From Noviherbaspirillum sp. (GTDB taxonomy: Bacteria; Pseudomonadota; Gammaproteobacteria; Burkholderiales; Burkholderiaceae), in contig JAQGLQ010000559.1 of NCBI GenBank assembly GCA_028292785.1, positions 1-6,628 on the forward strand: a DNA stretch of 6,628 bases, in the 5' to 3' direction. Every line of letters starts with the position of its first letter. Position 1 is the stretch's first letter. Of the stretch, positions 1-5,490 are shown piece by piece. Both the position numbers and the translations under genes were made by a program. The notes below the pieces were generated by a model. It was not told the DNA's origin. It saw only the letters and a list, made by a program, of their open reading frames with translations, and searched no databases.

Positions 1-78
1 CATCGACCGCAAGTCATCGCTACTTGCATGCCGACCGAGGATTTCAACCACCGGCCGCAGAAGGAAAACAAGAAATGA
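1..78 (+). CDS. Possible 3' end of an upstream gene (partial)
   Basis: Frame 1 is open from the window edge to a TGA at 76-78 and would encode a 25-residue tail ending in a lysine-rich KENKK. All three forward frames are open across most of this short stretch. Frame 1 is preferred only because its third codon positions are the richest in G/C (about 16 of 25), matching the style of the confirmed genes. No family can be recognised from so few residues, and the segment could equally be non-coding. Confidence 0.3.
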   Translation, partial: HRPQVIATCMPTEDFNHRPQKENKK

Positions 79-292
79 ATAATACATTGCGCGCTCTATG
101 AAAAAGCATCTTGGTCGCATTCATAAATATTGCTTTTGATTAAGGAATGCCGGCAGCTTGCTCGAGTACGATAAATTTTTAAGTTCCACTGTAAGATTGG
201 GCGCTTGATTTGCGCTGCTTCGGAGTACGGGAGACATTTTTCATATAAGGTAATGGCACCAAAAATAACGAGCCATCCATGAAAGGAAACAG
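79..292 (+). promoter_or_regulatory. AT-richer leader and probable promoter region of the kaiC-kinase unit
   Basis: This stretch of about 214 bases has no convincing gene and is visibly richer in A/T than its surroundings, as expected of a promoter region. A TATAAG at 244-249 matches the -10 consensus in five of six positions and would give a leader of about 35-40 bases, but no good -35 lies 16-18 bases upstream (the best is TTCGGA at 219-224, with a 19-base spacer). The heptamer GAGTACG occurs twice on the same strand, at 164-170 and 223-229, in similar contexts, and could mark a regulator site. An 8-base palindrome TGCCGGCA lies at 148-155. Promoter and operator assignments are tentative. 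Confidence 0.4.
282..287 (+). promoter_or_regulatory. Ribosome binding site of the kaiC-like gene
   Basis: AAAGGA lies 5 bases before the ATG at 293. It supports that start. An ATG at 279 just upstream opens a frame that stops after five codons. Confidence 0.7.
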
Positions 293-1858
293 ATGATCAG
301 TAATGTTGTGCAAATGGGGATTCCTGGCCTGGACGAAATCCTTCTCGGCGGAGTGCCGCGCAACAACAATATCATTGTCGAAGGCCCGCCCGGCTCTGGC
401 AAGACTACGCTGGGCCTGGGCTTTATCCATGCAGGAGCCGCGAAGTATGATGAACCCGGTGTCATCGTATCGTTCGAGCTTGAACCGGAAAAGCTGCTGC
501 GCGATGCGAAGGGCTTCGAATGGGATCTTCAGCATCTGATCGAGATTGGCAAGGTCAAGATCATACAAACCAGTCCGGCCACCTTGCTCAATGAATTCCG
601 CACGACGGATGGCGCATTCGCCGCGGAACTGGCAGCCATCGGCGCGCGCCGGCTCCTGATCGACGGCCTGACGCCGCTGCGCCTGTACGCGGAAGCGCAC
701 GACATGCCGTTCCGCGAAGACGTGCATTTGCTGATCGAGGGATTGACGCGGCTGGGTGTGACGACACTGGTGACGGTCGAACGCGAGGAATCGTCGGCTG
801 AAGCGTTCGCGCACGAGCGCTTTGTGTTCGACACGATCATCACGCTGAAGAGAAATGAAAGCCGCCGACGCGTGCATCGCACCCTGTCCGTCATCAAGTC
901 GCGAGGACAGGATTTCATCGGCGGGAGCCATACGATGCGTATCGAGGCTGGCGTCGGCATTCATGTATATCGTCGTGCGCAGTCGCGGCCCAAGGTAGCG
1001 GAAGACCAGCCGACTTCCGATCTGCGCATTTCCACTGGCTCGACGGCGCTCGATAACATCATGGCCGGCGGCGTCTACGAAGGGTCGATCACGATGGTGA
1101 CGGGGATTTCGGGCACCGGTAAAACGGTGCTCGGCGTCCAGTACCTGACTGCCGCCATCGCGAGCGGCCGGCGCGCGCTATTGGTGACGCTCGATGAACA
1201 TCCGCGTCAATTGATGCGCAACGCGGCGTCACTGGGATTCGATCTGAATCGCCTGGTGGATGACGGCTCACTGTCCATCTTTTATGAGTCGCCCCTTGAA
1301 CTGGAGCTGGACGTGCATTTCGATAGCGTCATCAGGATGGTCGAGGAGAAGAAAATCGATTGTGTAGTGCTCGACTCCGTCGCCGTCTATGAAATGGCGA
1401 GCCCCGACGATATGGCGGATTTTCTGTACGCGCTCGCCAGTTTTTTCAAGGACCGGCTGGCAACCGTATTCCTGAATTACGAAAGTCCCGAGCTGCTGGG
1501 CGTATCGCAGATCAGCGAAGAGCTCAAGGGATCGCACCTGGTCGACAACATCATCTTGCTTAACTATGTGGAAATCTCTACCCGCTTGCGGCGCGCGATC
1601 GCCGTTCCCAAGGTGCGCGGCAGCAAGAATCTGCAGGTGACCTACGAATACATCATCGGCAATGGCGGAATCTCGATCGTTGAAGAAGCCGAAGACTTCG
1701 ATAGCGACATCGCTTCGGTGCCGCAGCTGCCGTTCTCTTCTTATTACGGTCTGCTCGCGCGTTCGCCGTCACGGCGTAGCCCGGTCATCGAAGAGGCGCT
1801 GTCGCAAGGCAAAGAGCTGCCGAAGTCCACGCTTCCAACGGTCATGACATCGGAGTGA
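293..1858 (+). CDS. KaiC-like double-domain ATPase (RecA/RAD55 superfamily)
   Basis: The 521-residue protein carries two KaiC domains in tandem, like cyanobacterial KaiC (519 residues). Domain 1 (about 1-228) has Walker A GPPGSGKTT at 31-39 and a Walker B strand ending in D124. Domain 2 (about 243-465) has Walker A GISGTGKTV at 271-279 and a Walker B strand ending in D361. The KxRG-type elements near each domain end (KSRG 202-205, KVRGS 440-444) are also present. Two clock features differ. The paired glutamates after Walker A read F-E-L-E-P (61-65) in domain 1 and L-D-E-H-P (300-304) in domain 2. The phosphosites S431/T432 of Synechococcus KaiC align by eye with S414/H415. The C-terminal 50 residues are Ser/Arg/Pro-rich and unlike KaiC's tail. 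No kaiA or kaiB is adjacent, and a histidine kinase follows in an overlapping frame. Family assignment is firm; a role as a signalling ATPase feeding the kinase is inferred. A timing role is unlikely but not excluded. Confidence 0.93.
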   Translation: MISNVVQMGIPGLDEILLGGVPRNNNIIVEGPPGSGKTTLGLGFIHAGAAKYDEPGVIVSFELEPEKLLRDAKGFEWDLQHLIEIGKVKIIQTSPATLLNEFRTTDGAFAAELAAIGARRLLIDGLTPLRLYAEAHDMPFREDVHLLIEGLTRLGVTTLVTVEREESSAEAFAHERFVFDTIITLKRNESRRRVHRTLSVIKSRGQDFIGGSHTMRIEAGVGIHVYRRAQSRPKVAEDQPTSDLRISTGSTALDNIMAGGVYEGSITMVTGISGTGKTVLGVQYLTAAIASGRRALLVTLDEHPRQLMRNAASLGFDLNRLVDDGSLSIFYESPLELELDVHFDSVIRMVEEKKIDCVVLDSVAVYEMASPDDMADFLYALASFFKDRLATVFLNYESPELLGVSQISEELKGSHLVDNIILLNYVEISTRLRRAIAVPKVRGSKNLQVTYEYIIGNGGISIVEEAEDFDSDIASVPQLPFSSYYGLLARSPSRRSPVIEEALSQGKELPKSTLPTVMTSE

Positions 1859-1866
1859 TCTCATTG
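1852..1866 (+). promoter_or_regulatory. kaiC stop / kinase start overlap, with two candidate kinase starts
   Basis: The kaiC stop TGA (1856-1858) overlaps a GTG (1855-1857) that opens the kinase frame, giving the GTGA arrangement typical of translational coupling. The only Shine-Dalgarno-like sequence, GGAG at 1852-1855, touches that GTG and is too close to serve it. It is correctly placed (8-base spacer) for an in-frame TTG at 1864. Either codon may be the real start; the proteins differ by three residues. Confidence 0.6.
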
Positions 1867-3129
1867 CCCGCCAAAGACTATTCCGATGTCGACTGGGATG
1901 GCTGGAACCATGCCCTGGAACAGTTTGCCAGCGCCACCGGCGTGGTTGTATCGGCTTACGACGCAAGCGGGCAGCGCCGCGGCGGCCCGTACATGACCTC
2001 GCGTCTTGCCGGACTGCTGGCCAGCGCGGGGACTTGGGACGACGGCGGCGCCGGCACGCGGTTCGAGCGCGGTCTGGTGGAAAAAACCGTGACGAGCGGC
2101 GCCACCGAAACAGCTCTTTTTTGCAAGGAATTGCGGGTGCACACGGCGCCGCTGGTGCTGTCCGGCGTCGTACACGGCGCAATCGTCTACGGTTGGGTGT
2201 TCTGCAGTTTTACCTCCGGAATGAGCTGTGACAGGATCGCGCGCGAGCTGAATATTTCAGGAGCCCGGCTCTGGGCGGAGGCACGGCTCGAATCGCCGGT
2301 GTCCGATGGCCGGATGGCGACCTACACGGGCTTGCTCAGGACACTGATCAATTCAACCGCGCGGCAGACCGAGGCGATCGCACGCCTCAATGAATTGAGC
2401 CGCATGCGCGACGTATTTCTCGCAACGGTGTCGCATGAAATGCGCACGCCCCTGGCGGCCATGTCGCTGCGCCTGGAACTCCTGTTGCAAGGGAACCTGG
2501 ATGATCCCGTCGCCCTTCGCAAGGCCCTGACGGCGATGACGGGACACGTCAGCCAGGAGACGCGCATGGTCGAGGATCTGATCGATGCCGCGCAGACGCG
2601 CACAGGTCAACTGACGATTGAACCGCGCGTGGTTTCTCTGCGCCGGGTTCTGCGCGACGCGCTTTCCACCATTGAACCGAAAGCCGAGGTCAAGGCAATC
2701 AGGCTGGATGTGGATGCGCTCGAGGCAGGCAGCGAAATCCAGGTATGGGGAGACGCGCAGCGTCTGCAGCAGTTGTTCTGGAACCTGCTGTCGAACGCCG
2801 TCAAATTCACTCCGGCCGGCGGCACCGTCGCGGTCGAGGTCAGGCCGGCCGCGAGCGGCCATGAGATTGACGTACGCGATTCCGGCGGCGGCATTGCCGA
2901 GAATTTCCTGCCACATGTGTTTGGCGCATTCAACAAGCAGGAGCTGGATAATCAGCAGGGGCTGGGACTCGGGCTGTATATTGCAAAGCACATCGTCGAC
3001 CTGCATGGCGGGGCGATCCGGGTCAATAGCCCGGGCACCGGGCTGGGGACCATCGTCACCGTGGCGCTTCCGGCTCTGGAGACCCGCCGCGCCACTGGCC
3101 TTACTGCCGCGGGAATGCTGGCGCGCTAG
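1855..3129 (+). CDS. Cytoplasmic sensor histidine kinase partnered with the KaiC-like ATPase
   Basis: The 424-residue protein has all the boxes of a HisKA/HATPase_c kinase. The H-box has phospho-acceptor H194 (TVSHEMRTP), the N-box spans N310 to N314 (WNLLSNAVKF), the G1 box is DSGGG at 342-346, the F-box is around 351-359, and the G2 box is GLGLG at 369-373. A helical linker (about 155-188) joins this core to an N-terminal region (about 10-150). That region contains strand-rich segments and cysteines C90, C117 and C125, and loosely resembles GAF or PocR-type ligand-binding folds; this is only a visual impression. There is no signal peptide, membrane segment, receiver domain or DNA-binding domain, so it should act in the cytosol and phosphorylate a separate response regulator not present here. 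The overlap with the KaiC-like gene implies co-translation and a shared pathway. Whether KaiC stimulates, inhibits or times the kinase cannot be read from sequence. Confidence 0.93.
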   Translation: MISLPAKDYSDVDWDGWNHALEQFASATGVVVSAYDASGQRRGGPYMTSRLAGLLASAGTWDDGGAGTRFERGLVEKTVTSGATETALFCKELRVHTAPLVLSGVVHGAIVYGWVFCSFTSGMSCDRIARELNISGARLWAEARLESPVSDGRMATYTGLLRTLINSTARQTEAIARLNELSRMRDVFLATVSHEMRTPLAAMSLRLELLLQGNLDDPVALRKALTAMTGHVSQETRMVEDLIDAAQTRTGQLTIEPRVVSLRRVLRDALSTIEPKAEVKAIRLDVDALEAGSEIQVWGDAQRLQQLFWNLLSNAVKFTPAGGTVAVEVRPAASGHEIDVRDSGGGIAENFLPHVFGAFNKQELDNQQGLGLGLYIAKHIVDLHGGAIRVNSPGTGLGTIVTVALPALETRRATGLTAAGMLAR

Positions 3130-3156
3130 CTGGCGTCGACGTTTTCACACGCGGCA
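3130..3156. other. Convergent intergenic gap without a visible terminator
   Basis: Only 27 bases separate the kinase stop from the stop of the ferritin-like gene on the other strand. No GC-rich hairpin followed by a T-run is visible in either direction, so the two convergent transcripts may overlap at their 3' ends or end by Rho. Confidence 0.5.
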
Positions 3157-3714
3157 TCAATGCGCGATGCCCTCCTCACCCGGCATCCCCGCCAGCAGAT
3201 CCGCCAGCTCATCCGCGTGCTCTTCCTCCACCGCGAGAATCCCTTCCATCATTCTGCGGCTGGTCGAATCTTTATCTCCAAGATACCGGATCATCTCGCT
3301 ATAGCTATCGATCGCAATCCGTTCCGCCACCAGGTCTTCCTTGATCATGTCGATCAGCGAACCGGCCTCGATGTATTCGGCATGGCTGCGGCTGGATAGC
3401 CCATCGGGCGAGAAGTTCGGTGCGCCGCCCAGCTGCACGATACGCTCGGCTATCTGATCGGCATGGCCTTGTTCCTGATTGGAATGGACCAGGAACTCGG
3501 TGGCGACGGCCGGCGAATGGATGCCCTTCGCCATGAAATGATGGCGGCGATAACGCAGTACACAGACGATTTCGGTAGCGAGCGCTTCGTTCAGCAGCTT
3601 GATCACGGTATCGCGGTCGGCTGCGTAGCCGGGTGTCAGGGCGCCTTCTTCGATATGCTGGCGCGCGCGGTTACGGAGCGTCTGGATGTCGCTCAGGAAG
3701 GGGGTGTCGCTCAT
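3157..3714 (-). CDS. Bacterioferritin-type ferritin-like di-iron protein
   Basis: The 185-residue protein has a four-helix ferritin core with the complete ferroxidase ligand set. These are E48 in helix A (ALATE), E81 and H84 in helix B (EQGH), E131 in helix C (VAER), and E163 and H166 in helix D (EEEH). The spacing 48-81-84 and 131-163-166 closely mirrors bacterioferritin (18-51-54 and 94-127-130), with a B-C loop about seven residues longer and a 30-residue N-terminal extension. The residue after E81 is Gln, where haem-binding bacterioferritins have Met52, so classic inter-subunit haem ligation is not expected. The likely role is iron oxidation or storage and protection from peroxide/iron damage in the cytosol. 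The start is set at the ATG at 3714, which has GGAG (3721-3724) six bases upstream; ATG 3726 and TTG 3729 lie within or upstream of that site. It is the last gene of the minus-strand group, 28 bases after the small acidic gene. Family is well supported; the exact subfamily is not. Confidence 0.88.
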   Translation of the reverse strand: MSDTPFLSDIQTLRNRARQHIEEGALTPGYAADRDTVIKLLNEALATEIVCVLRYRRHHFMAKGIHSPAVATEFLVHSNQEQGHADQIAERIVQLGGAPNFSPDGLSSRSHAEYIEAGSLIDMIKEDLVAERIAIDSYSEMIRYLGDKDSTSRRMMEGILAVEEEHADELADLLAGMPGEEGIAH

Positions 3715-3742
3715 GGTTTGCTCCATCAAACTGTCAGTATGC

Positions 3743-3937
3743 TCATGGGACTATCCGCATGATGAACCACGAGGTCGCGTTTGCCGGGTCGATGTCCGGA
3801 TGTTCATCGCGAAGTTTTCGCCTGCCCGCCATCAATGCCTCATCCGCGTCCTGCGCATCCACCTGCTGTTCGATTTCAATGTCATCCATGTCCGCATCTT
3901 CGGGCTCGATGAAAAAAATGACCTGGAAAGTCGACAT
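3743..3937 (-). CDS. Small acidic protein of unknown function between trxC and the ferritin gene
   Basis: The 64-residue protein begins with a hydrophobic strand (residues 3-10, including VIFFI), then a very acidic stretch (11-34), a basic helix-like segment (35-44), and a closing hydrophobic strand (WFIMRIV, 57-63). This could be a compact beta-alpha-beta fold with an acidic face. It has no cysteine, signal peptide or clear membrane segment. The ATG at 3937 is chosen because a modest GGGA (minus strand, 3945-3948) lies seven bases upstream. The frame is open further upstream, but that extension runs antisense-free inside the trxC coding sequence in another frame and reads as low-complexity, charged nonsense. 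It sits 35 bases after trxC and 28 bases before the ferritin gene on the same strand, so co-transcription with both is likely. I do not recognise a family. An accessory role in redox or iron handling is only inferred from position. Confidence 0.68.
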   Translation of the reverse strand: MSTFQVIFFIEPEDADMDDIEIEQQVDAQDADEALMAGRRKLRDEHPDIDPANATSWFIMRIVP

Positions 3938-3972
3938 TGCGGTTTCCCGGATTGTGTCAAACGCGCGCCTGC

Positions 3973-4425
3973 TTATACATGCGCGAAGGCCTGCGCCTGC
4001 TGCCGCGCCCATGCGACGATGCGCGCCATGTCCATCGCGCCGGGCTGACGCGCGATTTCCTGCCCGTTCTTGAACAGGGCCAGCGTGGGAATGCTGCGGA
4101 TGTTGTATGTCGCGGCGAGGTCGCGCGCCGCTTCCGTATCGACCTTGGCGATGCGGAAATCGGGCTCGAGCGTTTGCGCGGCCTGTTCGTAGGCCGGCGC
4201 CATCGAGCGGCAGGGACCGCACCAGGGAGCCCAGAAGTCGACCAGTACCGGGATGTCGTTGCGCGTGATGTGCTTCGTAAACTTCGCGCTGTCCAAGTCT
4301 ATCGGCTTTCCGGTGAACAGGGCTTTCGTGCATTTTCCGCAGGTCGGATGCTCCCGGAGGCGCTCGGAGGGAAGACGGTTTACCGTATCGCAATGCGCGC
4401 ATACGACGTGTAGAGATTCGGACAT
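3973..4425 (-). CDS. trxC: Thioredoxin 2 (TrxC) with N-terminal zinc-ribbon
   Basis: The 150-residue cytosolic disulfide reductase matches the TrxC layout. A short N-terminal zinc-binding module carries C9xxC12 and C29xxC32. The thioredoxin fold follows, with active site W68-C69-G70-P71-C72 (FWAPWCGPC) and the cis-proline P113 in RSIPT. Long segments parallel E. coli TrxC, for example VDFWAPWCGPCR and IRSIPT, while the C-terminal tail is a few residues longer. In the family, Trx2 reduces protein disulfides with thioredoxin reductase and is linked to oxidative-stress defence (OxyR-controlled in E. coli). The ATG at 4425 is chosen because AGAAGGA (minus strand, 4432-4438) lies six bases upstream and the zinc ribbon begins directly after it. 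The frame stays open up to an ATG at 4545, but that extra 40-residue stretch lies in intergenic sequence and is not part of the TrxC family. A 64-residue gene and a ferritin-like gene follow on the same strand. Confidence 0.95.
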   Translation of the reverse strand: MSESLHVVCAHCDTVNRLPSERLREHPTCGKCTKALFTGKPIDLDSAKFTKHITRNDIPVLVDFWAPWCGPCRSMAPAYEQAAQTLEPDFRIAKVDTEAARDLAATYNIRSIPTLALFKNGQEIARQPGAMDMARIVAWARQQAQAFAHV

Positions 4426-4567
4426 GGCATTTCCTTCTGGATTCGAACAGGCCCGGCCGCTTGCGCAGGCATCAATGGTCAGGCGGGCTTTGCTGCCGGA
4501 CTCGAAAAACGATTCGAGTGCCGTATCCCCTGCAAGTTTCTTCATTCATGCGTGTCGCTCGTGCCGA
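4426..4567 (-). promoter_or_regulatory. Intergenic region upstream of trxC
   Basis: These 142 bases separate trxC from the 90-residue gene upstream and are long enough for a separate trxC promoter. They contain a perfect 7-bp inverted repeat (4500-4506 and 4513-4519) and the trxC ribosome binding site. No convincing -35/-10 pair was found by eye, so whether trxC is read through from upstream or has its own promoter is undecided. Confidence 0.4.
4500..4519. repeat. Perfect 7-bp inverted repeat with 6-base loop
   Basis: ACTCGAA (4500-4506) and TTCGAGT (4513-4519) are exact reverse complements around a 6-base spacer. The repeat begins 67-48 bases after the stop of the 90-residue gene and lies 75 or more bases before trxC. 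No T-run follows on either strand, so it is a weak candidate for an intrinsic terminator. It could equally be an operator for a dimeric regulator or a transcript hairpin. Confidence 0.5.
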
Positions 4568-4840
4568 TCAGCCCTCCGGATTACCTGTCATCGACTCCAG
4601 CGATCTTGCATCCGGCCCGGGCGGCATGCGAAGCGCGTTGCGCGCGCCCTCGATCTTCTGCTGCAGCACATTGGTCAGCAATGCGATGATGATCGCATGC
4701 ACACCGGAGGTCTGCAGCGCTTCCCAGATCACTTCCGTATCGGATTTCTGCGCGAATTCGAGAATTGCCGACACCTCGTTCAGCGCCGGCTGCTCCTTGG
4801 TAATGAGGTCGGTGAATTCCTGCAATGACATGGTGAACAT
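4568..4840 (-). CDS. Small conserved-looking protein of unknown function
   Basis: The 90-residue protein appears largely helical. The N-terminal half (4-45) is acidic and amphipathic; a hydrophobic segment follows (47-59, including AIIIALL), probably a buried or amphipathic helix rather than a true membrane span because it is short and flanked by His and Asn. A Pro/Gly-rich tail (72-90) ends the protein. It has no cysteines or known motif. The start at 4840 is chosen for its excellent ribosome binding site, AAGGAG (minus strand, 4848-4853), seven bases upstream. The frame extends to 4906 but lacks such a site there, and that extension lies in the divergent promoter region. It is the first gene of the minus-strand group, 142 bases before trxC. 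I do not recognise a family. The strong translation signal and bounded reading frame make it a credible gene. Confidence 0.72.
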   Translation of the reverse strand: MFTMSLQEFTDLITKEQPALNEVSAILEFAQKSDTEVIWEALQTSGVHAIIIALLTNVLQQKIEGARNALRMPPGPDARSLESMTGNPEG

Positions 4841-5013
4841 GGTGCTGCTCCTTGGAAAATCTGTCGCGGCAGTGCGCAAGTCAGGTGATCGCTTGCCATG
4901 CGCCAACGACGTTGCTCCGAATATGCACTGTCCCGATCGAGAAACTATTCAGCCTCGTCTGCATCTTAAGTTTATGACACTTATTTTCGGGTGTAAGCCA
5001 AAAGGAGAATTGC
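4841..5013. promoter_or_regulatory. Divergent intergenic region
   Basis: This 173-base gap lies between the start of the 90-residue gene (minus) and the start of the 148-residue gene (plus), so it should hold promoters for both directions. The part at about 4941-4990 is clearly A/T-richer, with TAAGTTTATGA around 4967-4977. No pair of -35 and -10 boxes with standard spacing could be defended on either strand. Strong ribosome binding sites lie at both ends (4848-4853 minus, 5000-5007 plus). Confidence 0.5.
5000..5007 (+). promoter_or_regulatory. Strong ribosome binding site of the 148-residue gene
   Basis: AAAAGGAG lies six bases before the ATG at 5014, a near-ideal Shine-Dalgarno arrangement that fixes the start and suggests high translation. 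Confidence 0.8.
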
Positions 5014-5460
5014 ATGGGCAAGCAGATCAGTCATCTGATGGAGGAATCGGACATCGGCAGCGGCGAGAAAAACGAAGCGCAAAAGGATATCGAGCGCGAA
5101 GAACGTTCCATTCCGGCACCGCAGGTCGGGCATGCCCAGAACGGCAGCCAGTTTCCGCAAGTGGTCGAGGAGCAGACCTATTCCGAGCAGCGTCCATCGG
5201 CCGAAGAACAAAGGCCGCGGCACTCCGCCGGGCACGGTTCCCATGAAGGCCGTATCCTTCAGGAAGGAGACCACATCGCCCGGATCGCGACAGCCGAGAT
5301 GCCGGACCATATGTTCGAGGCGCAGGTATACGTGCGCCTGTCACGTGAACCGGAAGTGGCCGAAACCTACATTCCGGCCGGTACTTTCGGGACCGAGGCG
5401 GAAGCATGGGCAGCCGCCGAAGAACGCGCGAAGCGGGCATTCGCGGAACGCGAATTCTAA
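5014..5460 (+). CDS. Hydrophilic two-part protein of unknown function
   Basis: The 148-residue protein has two distinct parts. Residues 1-85 are rich in Glu, Gln, Ser, Pro, Arg and His, with almost no bulky hydrophobics, and are probably disordered. Residues 86-148 look folded: strands around 86-94, 101-109 and 117-121 are followed by an Ala/Glu/Arg helix (about 126-146) ending in AEREF. The C-terminal half resembles the small strand-strand-helix domains common in Burkholderiales hypothetical proteins, but I cannot name the family. It has no cysteine, signal peptide or membrane segment. The start is secure because of the AAAAGGAG site. It is divergent from the redox/iron group and 30 bases upstream of guaC on the same strand, so it may share a transcript with guaC. 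The low-complexity, charged composition is compatible with a stress-induced or protein-binding role, which is speculation. Confidence 0.78.
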   Translation: MGKQISHLMEESDIGSGEKNEAQKDIEREERSIPAPQVGHAQNGSQFPQVVEEQTYSEQRPSAEEQRPRHSAGHGSHEGRILQEGDHIARIATAEMPDHMFEAQVYVRLSREPEVAETYIPAGTFGTEAEAWAAAEERAKRAFAEREF

Positions 5461-5490
5461 CCGCGCATTGATCGCCGAATCGGACTTACC

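Noticed and set aside
179..964. Long minus-strand frame (261 codons) opposite the kaiC-like gene
   Set aside because: It is antisense to a gene with clear KaiC motifs, has an Arg/Gln/Ala-rich shadow composition and no family match.
3955..3960. TTGACA on the minus strand upstream of the 64-residue gene
   Set aside because: The matching -10 position would fall on the start codon and reads ATGTCG, so it is not a usable promoter for this gene.
3743..4402. 219-codon minus-strand frame covering the trxC region
   Set aside because: Its first two thirds lie in another frame of trxC and read as charged low-complexity sequence. Only the last 64 codons, from ATG 3937, look like a gene.
4426..4450. tRNA T-loop-like GTTCGAATCC on the minus strand just before trxC
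   Set aside because: The flanking bases do not form a 5-bp T-stem, and no anticodon arm or acceptor stem can be built around it.
4461..5246. 261-codon plus-strand frame over the 90-residue gene and divergent region
   Set aside because: It is antisense to the 90-residue gene and overlaps the 148-residue gene out of frame; it is Ser/Cys/Arg-rich with no motif or ribosome site.
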